Origin: DATFVA01 sp963771705
Lineage (GTDB): Bacteria > Bacteroidota > Ignavibacteria > Ignavibacteriales > Ignavibacteriaceae
DNA: 64,000 nt
Assembly: GCA_963771705.1 (NCBI GenBank)
Contig: CAVYUP010000001.1
Location: forward strand, 1 to 64,000
Reading direction: 5' to 3'
Part shown: in pieces, positions 1-9,011 of the stretch
Position numbering within the stretch: the stretch's first letter is position 1
Layout: each line of letters opens with the position of its first letter
Notes under the pieces: generated by a model
What the model was told of the DNA's origin: nothing
The model's database searches: none
The model's input: only the letters and a program-made list of their open reading frames with translations
Program-made: the position numbers and the translations under genes

Positions 1-1
1 A

Positions 2-43
2 TGGACAACTGTAATTGCCGCTGCTGTACTTTTATCAAAATAA
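2..43 (+). CDS. Possible C-terminal end of an upstream gene (partial)
   Basis: One forward frame is open from the window edge and ends in TAA at 41-43. It reads as a short hydrophobic tail ending in LLSK, as at the end of a membrane protein. Only 13 residues are visible, so no function can be given and the frame could be open by chance. The roughly 110 bases between it and the TonB receptor are AT-rich and hold no other gene. Confidence 0.2.
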   Translation, partial: WTTVIAAAVLLSK

Positions 44-152
44 CCTGAAAGTTACAACTCTTTTTTCCGGCAACCCCCCTTATAAATTCATATTGTGGCT
101 TTGAAAGCTTATTTTTACATGACTTATTTATTGGAAAAAGGAGAGACTAGTC

Positions 153-2567
153 GTGTTCCGGTCAGGATATTCTACTGCAGTTAGGGGTTGTAACAATTAT
201 CTCAAAATCTTATTGATTCTTTTCTTAGTAATTAATACTTCCCGAAGTTATTCTCAGTCTGGATCTCTATCAGGTCATGTCCTCGATATAAAAACCGGGG
301 AGCAAATTGAAGGTGCAGCAGTAATCATATCTGTTAACCGGTTAACTTATACAAATTCCAGGGGGAATTTCATTTTCAAAGGTCTTGACGAAGGGAAATA
401 TGAAATAAAAATTTCGCATGTAGGCTACAAGCCTCTATCTGGGGTTATCGCTATTAACGGGAACATAGAAAAAGAGTATAAACTTGAATCTTCGCCGATA
501 GAATTTGATGAAGTAATTGTAAGCACACCACGTTTCGATAAGTACCTTCGATATTCTCCTTTTTCTGAAATTTTATTAAGCAGGGAAAAACTCCAGGAAA
601 AACCATTTATCTCACTTGCTGCGGCACTTAAAAATGAACCGGGGATTTCTTTGATCAATGAAGGTGCCTGGGGAACAGAGATAAGCATTCGGGGACTTAG
701 CCGTGAAAATATTGTTGCTCTTATTGATGGAAACCGGATTGCAACTTCTACAGATGTAGCCGCCCGATTTTCGATGGTTGATTTGAATGATATTGATAAG
801 ATTGAAGTGATTAAAGGTGCATCCTCTTCTATCTATGGTTCCGGGGCAACCGGGGGTATAGTTAATGTGATAACACGTGCACCTCAATTGCAGGATCATT
901 TTAGTATAAGCGGAAATTTTTCATCTGGATTTAATACAGTAAACAACCTGTCAGCTTCTTCGGCATCAATTTACACAGGCGCCTCTGTTTGGTCCTCAAA
1001 ACTGACCGCCTCATTCAGGAAAGCAGGTAATATAATGACGCCTGCAGGGGAATTGAAAAATAGTCAGTTCGAAGATTACAGCATATCCGGTAGTTTTAAT
1101 ACTTCGGTTTTTAATAATCATTTATTAAAACTTAATTATCAGCTTTTCAGAGCTGAAGACGTCGGAATACCCGGATCCCTTGTGTTCCCCTCCTTTGCAG
1201 ATGTCAGGTATCCTAAGGAAAGGCGGGAATTGTTTTCAGCAGGGTATGAAATCAAAAACCTTACATCTGTTGTTTATAAACTGTCCTTGAAGTATTCTTA
1301 TCAGGTAATTGACAGGGATGTTGAAAATATACCTCATATTGTTCAAAATATTGCAGGCACAGGTAATCTTCCTCCAAGAAGAGTAAGTGTATTAAAGATT
1401 ACTCCCGAAGCCAGCCATTCTAATAATAATCTTCAGTTACAGGGAAATTTTTTGATAAACGATTTTAATAATTTGGCTGCGGGACTCGATTTTTGGGATA
1501 GAACCTATAAAGGATTCAGAAATAAATACCAGCGTATTGAATCCCTTAATGATCAGAATGAAGTGGTAAATACAGTTAATAAAATTATCGGTGAAATGCC
1601 CCTGCCTGATTCGAAATATAAAAGCCTGGGGCTCTTTCTGCAGGACGATAATGATTTTATTAAAGATAAGCTCACTCTCTCACTCGGTGCACGTGTGGAT
1701 TTGATAAATATAAAAGGGAGTAAGGCATATAACCCTATTTATGAAATTGTGAATGGAATTACCAACAATACACCAGCCGGACAGAAAGTAATCTGGGAAA
1801 ACACAGACATAAATGATGCTGCTTACAGTTCCAACCTTGGTTTGAGGTATTCTGTCTTACAATATCTTGACCTAACATTAAGCCTTGGTTATGCCTTCCG
1901 TTCACCCTCTCTTGAAGAAAGATTCCAATATATAGACCAGGGCAGTTATGTCCTGTTAGGCGGCCCTAACCTGAAATCAGAAATCAGCAAATCCGCAGAC
2001 CTTGGATTTCGTTTTTATATGCCGGATTTTAAAATCATCACAAGTTTCTATCTAAATTATTTTACAGACCTGGTTTCTGAAAGAACCGGAGCATGGGAGA
2101 ATAAACCTGCCTATATTAAAACAAACATCGGAAAGGCAAAGATATACGGATTTGATGTGCGGTCAGACTATAACTTTTATGATGACCTGGTTTTACATGG
2201 TGTAATCTCATATGTGCGCGGCGATGATATCACAGGAAATTCCAGTCTGCCCGGAATTCCGCCCCTTAATGCAAGTATTGGACTGGCTTTAAAAATATTA
2301 GAGAAGCTTGAGCTGGATATATCTTCAGATATTGCTGCGGTACAGAACAATATAGCCGACGGTGAGATACCAACACCCGGTTATACAGTTTTCAATCTGT
2401 CACTTAGTACTGAGACTATCAATATTTCTTCCTTCAGTATTAAATTATTTACCGGGGTTGAGAATATCTTCAATAAAAATTACCTGGATCATTTGTCTGC
2501 TCTAAGGGGAAATATTATTTCAGAGCCTGGAAGAAATTTTTATATCAAACTCTCAACTGGTTTTTAA
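153..2567 (+). CDS. TonB-dependent outer-membrane receptor with carboxypeptidase-regulatory-like domain
   Basis: Outer-membrane beta-barrel receptor that should import a bulky ligand using TonB/ExbBD energy; the ligand (siderophore, cobalamin, sugar or other) cannot be read from the sequence. A hydrophobic signal segment lies at residues 17-35. A CarboxypepD_reg-like beta-sandwich follows at about 38-110. The plug spans about 117-245 and includes the typical IEVIKGASSSIYGSGATGG stretch and VNVIT. The remaining 550 residues are barrel, ending in a terminal Phe preceded by alternating hydrophobic residues, as expected for BAM recognition. The start is GTG, chosen because GGAGAG lies about 8 bases upstream. 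At 804 aa it has normal family length. The EamA-type gene follows after 33 bases and may be co-transcribed. The receptor family is secure, the substrate open. Confidence 0.93.
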   Translation: MFRSGYSTAVRGCNNYLKILLILFLVINTSRSYSQSGSLSGHVLDIKTGEQIEGAAVIISVNRLTYTNSRGNFIFKGLDEGKYEIKISHVGYKPLSGVIAINGNIEKEYKLESSPIEFDEVIVSTPRFDKYLRYSPFSEILLSREKLQEKPFISLAAALKNEPGISLINEGAWGTEISIRGLSRENIVALIDGNRIATSTDVAARFSMVDLNDIDKIEVIKGASSSIYGSGATGGIVNVITRAPQLQDHFSISGNFSSGFNTVNNLSASSASIYTGASVWSSKLTASFRKAGNIMTPAGELKNSQFEDYSISGSFNTSVFNNHLLKLNYQLFRAEDVGIPGSLVFPSFADVRYPKERRELFSAGYEIKNLTSVVYKLSLKYSYQVIDRDVENIPHIVQNIAGTGNLPPRRVSVLKITPEASHSNNNLQLQGNFLINDFNNLAAGLDFWDRTYKGFRNKYQRIESLNDQNEVVNTVNKIIGEMPLPDSKYKSLGLFLQDDNDFIKDKLTLSLGARVDLINIKGSKAYNPIYEIVNGITNNTPAGQKVIWENTDINDAAYSSNLGLRYSVLQYLDLTLSLGYAFRSPSLEERFQYIDQGSYVLLGGPNLKSEISKSADLGFRFYMPDFKIITSFYLNYFTDLVSERTGAWENKPAYIKTNIGKAKIYGFDVRSDYNFYDDLVLHGVISYVRGDDITGNSSLPGIPPLNASIGLALKILEKLELDISSDIAAVQNNIADGEIPTPGYTVFNLSLSTETINISSFSIKLFTGVENIFNKNYLDHLSALRGNIISEPGRNFYIKLSTGF

Positions 2568-2600
2568 CTAATGATTATTTATTAGGGTATTAGCATAAAT

Positions 2601-3512
2601 ATGGACTGGTTCTGGCTGGCTTTTATTTCCGCAGTATTCTCTGCACTATCGGCTGTTGGAGAGAAAAAGGTACTATTCTCACTTGATGCGTTAAGCTTCG
2701 CATTCCTGATTTCCCTGGCCACCCTGGTATTTTCAATCCCGTTTTTTTCATCAATACAATATGAAGGTTTCCTTTCGGCTGGTATCCTGATTTTGGGTTT
2801 TAAAACAATATTAAACGCAGCAGCTTTTTTATTCGTTATGTACTCCATTAAAAACCTTGAAATAAGTGAAGCTCTGCCTTTGCTTGCACTAACACCGGGA
2901 CTAGTCGCATTATTCGGGATATTGCTTATAGGCGATTACCTGTCATTCTTTGAATGGATAGGTATAGTTATGATGATTGTGGGGACGTATATCCTTGAAG
3001 CGAGGCCAAAGTCTCCTGGAACCAAAGGTTTTCGTAAATCTGTGAAAAATTATCTTCAACCGCTCACTTCTTTATTCCGGTTTTCCAGGTATTCGTATGT
3101 AATCATAGCATTATTTCTGTTTGCGCTGACTTCTATTCTTGACAGGATACTGCTGACTGACTATAAGCTTTCACCATATGCATTCATGGCATACCAGCAG
3201 ATATTCTTCGCGGTTATTTTTTCAGTTGTTGTCTTAATAAGACACAGAGGCTTTGCCAAACCTTTTAAAGAAGTTACCAGGAAAACGGTTTACATGATAC
3301 TGCTGATATCGGTATTTACCGTTGTTTACCGGCTTACCCAGATTGAGGCAATTAAGCTGGCACCTGTTGCGCTGGTTCTTTCGGTTAAACGGCTTTCTGT
3401 TCTGATGGCAATTGTTTTCGGCGGGAAGTTGTTCATGGAAAAAAGATTGATTAGAAGGGCTATTGCAGCTATAATCATAATATCGGGAGCAGCAATATTA
3501 ATGAACCTGTAA
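2601..3512 (+). CDS. EamA/DMT-superfamily membrane transporter
   Basis: A 303-residue protein of almost only hydrophobic helices separated by short charged loops, about 10 predicted transmembrane segments in two repeats of five. This is the EamA (drug/metabolite transporter) arrangement. The N-terminal half (about 1-135) and C-terminal half (about 165-300) each end in a helix rich in small residues. Between them is a cytoplasmic linker rich in Lys/Arg (about 137-160). The second repeat contains the typical proline-free AIKLAPVALV pattern. Members export amino acids, metabolites or nucleotide sugars, and specificity cannot be inferred here. It follows the TonB receptor by 33 bases on the same strand, so the pair may be one transcription unit. 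It is convergent with the nuclease gene, with 30 bases between stops. Confidence 0.85.
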   Translation: MDWFWLAFISAVFSALSAVGEKKVLFSLDALSFAFLISLATLVFSIPFFSSIQYEGFLSAGILILGFKTILNAAAFLFVMYSIKNLEISEALPLLALTPGLVALFGILLIGDYLSFFEWIGIVMMIVGTYILEARPKSPGTKGFRKSVKNYLQPLTSLFRFSRYSYVIIALFLFALTSILDRILLTDYKLSPYAFMAYQQIFFAVIFSVVVLIRHRGFAKPFKEVTRKTVYMILLISVFTVVYRLTQIEAIKLAPVALVLSVKRLSVLMAIVFGGKLFMEKRLIRRAIAAIIIISGAAILMNL

Positions 3513-3542
3513 TTATTCCCTAATTTAGATGGTTTGAAGGTA

Positions 3543-5273
3543 TCAGACTGTCTCTTCCGATTTTTCCTGGTTCATAAATTCTTTTATTTCGTAATAAATT
3601 TCGGGTGAGGGGGCCGCTTTGAAATTTCCTGCTGATATCTTTGTATAGAGTTCTTCCTTAGTGCTGTATTCCTTCAGATAAAAAACTCTTACTAGGTCGC
3701 GGTTCTTTATTAGCCAGTTCAGAGTAATTTTCATTTTTTCCAGATCTTCTTCTTCGGGCATTACAGACAAGTTTATTGTTCCGCTGAAATAATCATCAAG
3801 TGCTTCTTCGAAACGGTCTTCTCCGTTTACCGTATATTTCTTAATATATATCTTCCCGGAGAGAAGGAGCATATAATCATTCTCAAAACTCCCCTTAACC
3901 TCAAATAAGACATTAGCTTTATTAACTGGTTCTGCCAGTACTGAAGATTTATATGTCTGGTTCAGGATCATATCTATCACTTCCTTAACCTCTGCAGCCT
4001 TTTCATACTTCTGCTTATCGGAATATTCCTTCATCTTATGCAGCAGGCGGCTTAGTGCAAACTGGTTCCTGCCGTACAGAAATTCATAGACCTTATGAAC
4101 TTCCTCCTGGTATTCTTCTTTTTCCTTATTTACACAGGGGGCTAAACAACGTTCTATATCTGCCAGAAAGCAGATTTTCTCTTTACCGAACTCTATATCA
4201 GTACACTCTCTTAATGCAAAAGTTTTATGCAGCATCTCAAGAAGTGAAATAGCTTTCTTTCTTGTGATGAATAGACCGAAATAGTCCCTTCCGTCGAAAT
4301 CAAAATAATTACAGATATCAATACCTGGAAAGTTGTTCCCTGCATCAATCCTCAGGAAGTATTTATTACCGTATTCCTTCAGCTGAGTATTATGCCGGGG
4401 ATTAACAAGCTTAATAGATTCAGCTTCCATAAGCAGGGCAGTGAGTTCAGTATTGGTTATCTCTATTTTGATGCGGGAGGCCTGCTGTACGATTTTTTTT
4501 GCTTTGCGGGGAGCAGTAGGGGAAAAATAGGATTTGATCCTGTCGCGTAACGATTTTGCTTTACCTATATATATAATATTACCTTTTGAATTCAGGAAAT
4601 AGTATATCCCGGGGGCCTGTGGGAGTCCTGAAGCATATTCACGCAGAGGTTCTTTTATCCGGTTAAGTTTCTCCTTCGCTGCCGGTTTTTTATGATAGCT
4701 GATGAGGTCCTCAACCGTGATCACATTATGTTTATCCCTCAGTTCCTCAATCATCCTGATCAGCAGCTGGGCTGTTACTTTTGCGTCTGATAAAGCGCGA
4801 TGAGAGTTTTCATTATGCAGTTTGAAGTATCTGCACATATTAGACAGCGATCTGCTGCGAAGATTCGGATACATCCGCCTTGCAAGTTTCAGCGTGCAGA
4901 TATCCCTGTTATAAAGCATTCCTTTCCCGGCATAAAGAAACTCCTTTTTTAGGAAACTTTTATCAAAAGAAAAATTGTGTCCTCCTATTATATCCTCGGA
5001 TATAAAATTCAGTATTTCATCGGCTGCGTCCTCAAAGAAGGGCGCATCATGCACATCCTCCTCTGTAATACCTGTGAACTGAGATATATAATAGGGGATT
5101 GGTTTCCCGGGATTTATCATTGTCTGGTATGTTTCCCTGATCTTCAGCCCGGATACTTTTACTATACCGATTTCAATGATATTATTGTAGCGTGCGGATA
5201 GTCCTGTTGTCTCAACATCAATGATAGAGAAGGAGGCTTGTTCAAGGGGTATTTCCAGCGAGTCTTTTAGCAT
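3543..5273 (-). CDS. DnaQ-type 3'-5' exonuclease fused to UvrC-like GIY-YIG nuclease
   Basis: A 576-residue fusion. Residues about 14-178 are a DEDDh exonuclease: D19 and E21 in motif I, D104 after HNFSF in motif II, and H158 with D163 in the HRALSDA motif III. Residues about 215-297 are a GIY-YIG nuclease of the UvrC/Cho type, with GIY at 222-224, YIG at 235-237, R243 and the catalytic glutamate near 283. At about 405-438 there is a UVR-like helical pair. The C-terminal RNase H-like endonuclease half of true UvrC is not evident. All catalytic residues are present, so both activities are plausible. Such exonuclease/Cho fusions occur in several phyla and are linked to DNA repair; the exact role is inferred. 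It is monocistronic, convergent with the transporter gene and divergent from the ymdB-like gene. Confidence 0.9.
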   Translation of the reverse strand: MLKDSLEIPLEQASFSIIDVETTGLSARYNNIIEIGIVKVSGLKIRETYQTMINPGKPIPYYISQFTGITEEDVHDAPFFEDAADEILNFISEDIIGGHNFSFDKSFLKKEFLYAGKGMLYNRDICTLKLARRMYPNLRSRSLSNMCRYFKLHNENSHRALSDAKVTAQLLIRMIEELRDKHNVITVEDLISYHKKPAAKEKLNRIKEPLREYASGLPQAPGIYYFLNSKGNIIYIGKAKSLRDRIKSYFSPTAPRKAKKIVQQASRIKIEITNTELTALLMEAESIKLVNPRHNTQLKEYGNKYFLRIDAGNNFPGIDICNYFDFDGRDYFGLFITRKKAISLLEMLHKTFALRECTDIEFGKEKICFLADIERCLAPCVNKEKEEYQEEVHKVYEFLYGRNQFALSRLLHKMKEYSDKQKYEKAAEVKEVIDMILNQTYKSSVLAEPVNKANVLFEVKGSFENDYMLLLSGKIYIKKYTVNGEDRFEEALDDYFSGTINLSVMPEEEDLEKMKITLNWLIKNRDLVRVFYLKEYSTKEELYTKISAGNFKAAPSPEIYYEIKEFMNQEKSEETV

Positions 5274-5388
5274 TTTTCCAATCAGTTTCCCAAAGATAAT
5301 ATTTTCCGGGAAATATGTTTAACCTTTCACGGCGAATCTCCGTTTTTTTTAATTCTCTCACGATTTCAATATATTTATTAATTACTTT

Positions 5389-6201
5389 ATGGTGATTATG
5401 AATCAACTTAATATTCTTTTTATCGGGGATATTGTTGGAAAACCCGGTATGGATATGGTGCAGACATGGCTGCCGGGACTAATCCAGAAATATAAACCCG
5501 ATCTTGTAATAGCAAACGGTGAAAATGCTTCTGACGGAAAAGGATGTACTAATAAAGAGGGTGAAATTCTTCTGAATCTGGGGGTGCATGTTATTACCGG
5601 AGGAAATCATACCTGGGACAAACATCAGTCTCAGGATTATCTCAAAAATGAGCCCAGAGCAATCCGTCCTATGAACTATCCCCGTGGTGCATATGGGAAT
5701 GGTTATTACGTAGCTGAGACTCCGAAAGGCAAAGTTGCCGTACTTAACCTTCAGGGCAGGACCTTCATGGCAACAATCGATGATCCATTTCGTACCTGCG
5801 ACTGGATCATTCCGAAGCTGAGAGACGAAACCAATATAATTTTTGTTGATTTCCATGCAGAGGCTACTGCTGAAAAACTTGCACTTGTAAATTACCTGGA
5901 TGGAAAAGTTAGTGCGCTAGTAGGGACACATACTCATATCCAGACAAATGATGAGAGAATTTTCCCGATGGGCACAGGCTATATTACGGATGTCGGAATG
6001 ACGGGTCCTTATGACTCGGTAATCGGTATGAAAACTATAGCGGCAATCAACAGGTTTCTCTATCAGACTCCTCAAAAATACGAAACCGCCCAGAACGACG
6101 TGCATATATGCGGAATGTTATTTAAGGTCAATACCGAAAGCGGAAAAACTGTGGAAATTGAAAAGATACTATTTCCGGAGTTTGTTAAAAAAGAAGAATA
6201 A
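5389..6201 (+). CDS. YmdB-family metallophosphoesterase (TIGR00282 type)
   Basis: Calcineurin-like phosphoesterase of the YmdB family, which hydrolyses 2',3'- or 3',5'-cyclic nucleotides in Bacillus and affects RNA turnover. The hallmark motifs are in order: LFIGDIVGKPG near the N-terminus (metal-binding Asp), VIANGENASDGKG (Asn), GVHVITGGNHTWDK (GNH), VDFHAEATAEK, and VGTHTHIQTNDERI with the metal-binding His pair. Length of 270 aa matches the family. The start shown is the first ATG; an ATG nine bases later (5398) fits family N-termini equally well, and neither has a strong Shine-Dalgarno site. It heads a tight plus-strand run that continues to 12211, with the methyltransferase starting 6 bases after its stop. 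The family assignment is strong; the cellular role here is inferred. Confidence 0.92.
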   Translation: MVIMNQLNILFIGDIVGKPGMDMVQTWLPGLIQKYKPDLVIANGENASDGKGCTNKEGEILLNLGVHVITGGNHTWDKHQSQDYLKNEPRAIRPMNYPRGAYGNGYYVAETPKGKVAVLNLQGRTFMATIDDPFRTCDWIIPKLRDETNIIFVDFHAEATAEKLALVNYLDGKVSALVGTHTHIQTNDERIFPMGTGYITDVGMTGPYDSVIGMKTIAAINRFLYQTPQKYETAQNDVHICGMLFKVNTESGKTVEIEKILFPEFVKKEE

Positions 6202-6207
6202 GATTTT

Positions 6208-7218
6208 ATGATAAACTTTCCCTTGCCAAGGATCGATCTTGATGAGAAGCTCCTTAAACTACTGTTGCCATATTCACGGTTTAAAGTTGGTGATGTATGG
6301 GAAGACAGCACTTCAGAGCATAAAATTGCATGTATGGACAGCAGCGACGCAGAGGCAGTAAGCTCTCTTCAAGGCGGGAAAAAAGCTGCTCTTGCCGTTC
6401 ACGATCCTCCGTATAATTTTGTTGCATTCAGGGAAACGGATATTGCGGCTTTTATTAACTGGAGCAGGGCCTGGATTAAAAATACCTATGATTTTCTTGA
6501 TAAGGATGCCTCTCTATATATCTGGCTGGGGGCAGACCAGAATAATCATTTTCAGCCGCTGGCTGACTTTATAATAATGATGAGAGAATCAGGTTTTTCA
6601 TCACGCAGTTTTATAACAATGAGAAACCAGCGGGGATACGGTACACAGAAGAACTGGATGTCTGTTCGTCAGGAACTCCTTTATTATACTAAAGGGAAAC
6701 CTGTATTCAACCCTGAAGCTGAATACACCGATATTCCTAAAATAATGAATGGCTATTATAAAAAGGTCAACGGTAAAACAACACAGAACTTTGAGAGGAG
6801 TAAGTCTGAATTTATTCGTGCAGGTAATGTGTGGGTAGATGTTCAGCAGATATTTTACCGGATGATTGAAAATATTAACGGCTGTTATGCTCAGAAACCT
6901 CTTAAGGCTATTCAAAGGATTATAAAGTCGGGAAGCCAGACAAAAGATCTTGTGATAGATTTCTTCTCGCATTCCGGTACTACACTTCTGGGTGCAGAAA
7001 TTGAAAACAGAACATGTTACACTATTGATATTGATCCGCTCTTTTGTGAAATAACGCTGAGAAGACTGGAAAACTACAGGCAGAACAAAATGACCGGCTG
7101 GCAGAATTCAAACCCCTTTGCAGAAGAAATCCTTTCTGACAGGAAGATAAAAAGATATTTAACTGACAATTATAATTTTGATTTTTCAAAACTGAATTCA
7201 TTAAAAGAAATAAAATGA
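6208..7218 (+). CDS. Beta-class DNA methyltransferase (probably N6-adenine), no partner nuclease
   Basis: S-adenosylmethionine-dependent DNA methylase. The catalytic DPPY motif IV is at residues 66-69, and the AdoMet-binding motif I (FFSHSGTT, about 254-261, followed by the acidic TIDID strand) is near the C-terminus. The order IV then I, with the target-recognition region between, defines the beta class (the CcrM/DpnA type). DPPY favours adenine N6 methylation. At 336 aa the gene is intact, and no restriction endonuclease or specificity subunit is found nearby. It sits between two housekeeping genes, 6 bases after the ymdB-like gene and 16 before folD, in the same transcription direction. 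A regulatory orphan methylase is therefore as likely as a remnant restriction-modification system. The recognition site cannot be read from the sequence. Confidence 0.9.
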   Translation: MINFPLPRIDLDEKLLKLLLPYSRFKVGDVWEDSTSEHKIACMDSSDAEAVSSLQGGKKAALAVHDPPYNFVAFRETDIAAFINWSRAWIKNTYDFLDKDASLYIWLGADQNNHFQPLADFIIMMRESGFSSRSFITMRNQRGYGTQKNWMSVRQELLYYTKGKPVFNPEAEYTDIPKIMNGYYKKVNGKTTQNFERSKSEFIRAGNVWVDVQQIFYRMIENINGCYAQKPLKAIQRIIKSGSQTKDLVIDFFSHSGTTLLGAEIENRTCYTIDIDPLFCEITLRRLENYRQNKMTGWQNSNPFAEEILSDRKIKRYLTDNYNFDFSKLNSLKEIK

Positions 7219-7234
7219 GGAATACATTAAAAGA

Positions 7235-8125
7235 ATGACCATAATTGATGGAAAAAAGACAGCGTCGGATATACGAGAAGAGCTGAAACAAAAAATTGAC
7301 GACCTGAAGGCTGAGGGTAAAAATGTTCCCGGACTCGTCACTATCCTTGTAGGTGAAGACCCTGCTTCACAAGTTTATGTTAGAAGCAAAATAAAGGACT
7401 GTGAAGAAATCGGGATGAGAACCAAAGCAGAGTTTCAGCCTGAGGATATTTCCGAGAAAGATCTGCTCGCTCTTGTAAAAAAGTATAATCAAGATTCTGA
7501 TTTCCACGGTATTCTGGTTCAGCTCCCGCTTCCTGAGCATATTGATGAAAATAAGATAATAGAGGCCATTTCACCTGAAAAGGATGTAGATGGATTTAGT
7601 CCTACAAGCGTTGGAAACCTTGTAATCGGTAAGGATACTTTCGCTTCATGTACGCCGGCAGGAATACAGGAGCTGCTTATAAGGTACAATATCGAAACGA
7701 AAGGTAAACATGTAGTAGTACTTGGAAGAAGCAATATTGTGGGAAAACCTATAGCTAATATTATGCTTCAGAAAAAGGAGCATGCCAATTCAATTGTTAC
7801 TATCTGTCATTCCGCCGCAAAAAATCTCCGGGATTATACAAAACAGGCAGATATCCTTATAGCAGCTATCGGACGGGCAGATTTTGTTAAAGAGGATATG
7901 GTAAAAGATGGGGTGGTGGTTATAGATGTCGGCATTAACCGCGTGGATGATCCTTCACGACCTAAAGGATACAGACTTACAGGAGATGTAGATTTTGAAA
8001 ATGTTTCGAAAAAAAGTTCATATATTACACCTGTTCCGGGTGGTGTAGGACCAATGACGCGTGCTATGCTGCTTCAGAACACCTTTAAAGCTTATCAAAA
8101 ATACGGTGGTCAGTATGAAGTATGA
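7235..8125 (+). CDS. folD: Bifunctional methylenetetrahydrofolate dehydrogenase / cyclohydrolase FolD
   Basis: Interconverts 5,10-methylene-, 5,10-methenyl- and 10-formyl-tetrahydrofolate with NADP(H), supplying one-carbon units for purines and formyl-Met. Diagnostic stretches are YVRSKIKDCEEIGM (Tyr48 and catalytic Lys52), the QLPLPEHID loop, the NAD(P)-binding LGRSNIVGKP segment, and PVPGGVGPMTRAML near the C-terminus. At 296 aa the length is standard. A GAGG lies about 14 bases before the ATG, which is distant but usable. The gene overlaps the start of deoC by 11 bases, so the two are probably translationally coupled. Folate one-carbon supply fits the purine gene purD and IMP dehydrogenase much further downstream, although these are separate units. 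Confidence 0.97.
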   Translation: MTIIDGKKTASDIREELKQKIDDLKAEGKNVPGLVTILVGEDPASQVYVRSKIKDCEEIGMRTKAEFQPEDISEKDLLALVKKYNQDSDFHGILVQLPLPEHIDENKIIEAISPEKDVDGFSPTSVGNLVIGKDTFASCTPAGIQELLIRYNIETKGKHVVVLGRSNIVGKPIANIMLQKKEHANSIVTICHSAAKNLRDYTKQADILIAAIGRADFVKEDMVKDGVVVIDVGINRVDDPSRPKGYRLTGDVDFENVSKKSSYITPVPGGVGPMTRAMLLQNTFKAYQKYGGQYEV

Positions 8126-8966
8126 TATATCAACAGAAGAAGTTTCACAGGAATTTTTAGAAAAAACGTTACGCGACTTCTACTGCAAAACAGAGTCATG
8201 TAAGGGGTGGGAGACAAATGTTGTTACTCAGCCTGAAGCTGTGAAGAATATTGTAGATGTTGGTGCGGAAAGGATTTCTGCCGGTATCGGGGTAGGACAA
8301 GTTCTGCAGGATAAGAAAATAGCGGGAATGATTGATCATACTGTATTAAAACCGGAAGCTACTCCCGATGATATAACTAAATTATGTGGTGAAGCAAGAA
8401 AATATAAATTTGCTTCTGTATGTGTTAATCCTTCCTTCGTACCCTTATGCAGCGAACTGCTTAAAGGGAGTGAGGTGAAGGTATGTACGGTGATCGGTTT
8501 CCCTCTTGGTGCAACTACAACAGAAGTGAAAAAATTTGAAACCAATCAGGCAATCGAAAGTGGTGCCTCGGAAGTTGATATGGTGATAAATATCGGCAGA
8601 TTGAAAGCCGGTGATTACGATTACGTCTACAATGATATTTTCCAGGTAGTGCAAACCGCCCAAAAACATCATGTTATTTCAAAAGTTATTCTTGAAACTG
8701 CGCTGCTTACTGATGAAGAAAAAATAAAAGCGTGCGTTCTTGTGAAGAAGGCCGGTGCCGACTTTGTTAAGACTTCAACAGGGTTTTCCAAGGGCGGGGC
8801 CACTGTGGGTGATGTTGCTTTGATGAAATATGTCGTTGGGGCAGGCATGGGAGTTAAAGCATCCGGAGGAATACGTTCCCGGGAAGATGCTGAAGCAATG
8901 GTTGCAAGCGGGGCAGACCGTATAGGTGCAAGTGCCAGTGTGAAGATAGTCCTTGGTGAAACATAA
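8115..8966 (+). CDS. deoC: Deoxyribose-phosphate aldolase with N-terminal extension
   Basis: Class I aldolase that cleaves 2-deoxyribose-5-phosphate to acetaldehyde and glyceraldehyde-3-phosphate in deoxynucleoside breakdown. The TIM-barrel core begins at about residue 70 (IDHTVLKPEAT). It has the catalytic Asp155, the proton-relay Lys190 and the Schiff-base Lys219 in DFVKTSTGFSKGGAT. The frame is open upstream to 8061. The ATG at 8115 is preferred because GGTGGT lies just upstream and the overlap with folD falls to 11 bases. Even so, about 70 residues precede the core, making the protein 283 aa against about 220 for short bacterial DeoC. This added part has three cysteines/tryptophan-containing helices but no recognised domain. 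Confidence 0.94.
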   Translation: MKYDISTEEVSQEFLEKTLRDFYCKTESCKGWETNVVTQPEAVKNIVDVGAERISAGIGVGQVLQDKKIAGMIDHTVLKPEATPDDITKLCGEARKYKFASVCVNPSFVPLCSELLKGSEVKVCTVIGFPLGATTTEVKKFETNQAIESGASEVDMVINIGRLKAGDYDYVYNDIFQVVQTAQKHHVISKVILETALLTDEEKIKACVLVKKAGADFVKTSTGFSKGGATVGDVALMKYVVGAGMGVKASGGIRSREDAEAMVASGADRIGASASVKIVLGET

Positions 8967-9011
8967 TTTGATTGTCGGTCTGAACGATGAATCAACGACA
9001 CGGAGATAACT

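Noticed and set aside
1..152. Cobalamin riboswitch before the TonB receptor
   Set aside because: Only about 110 bases are available and no B12-box-like or long structured leader is visible.
6208..7218. Restriction-modification system
   Set aside because: No endonuclease, specificity subunit or mobile-element signs are near the methylase.
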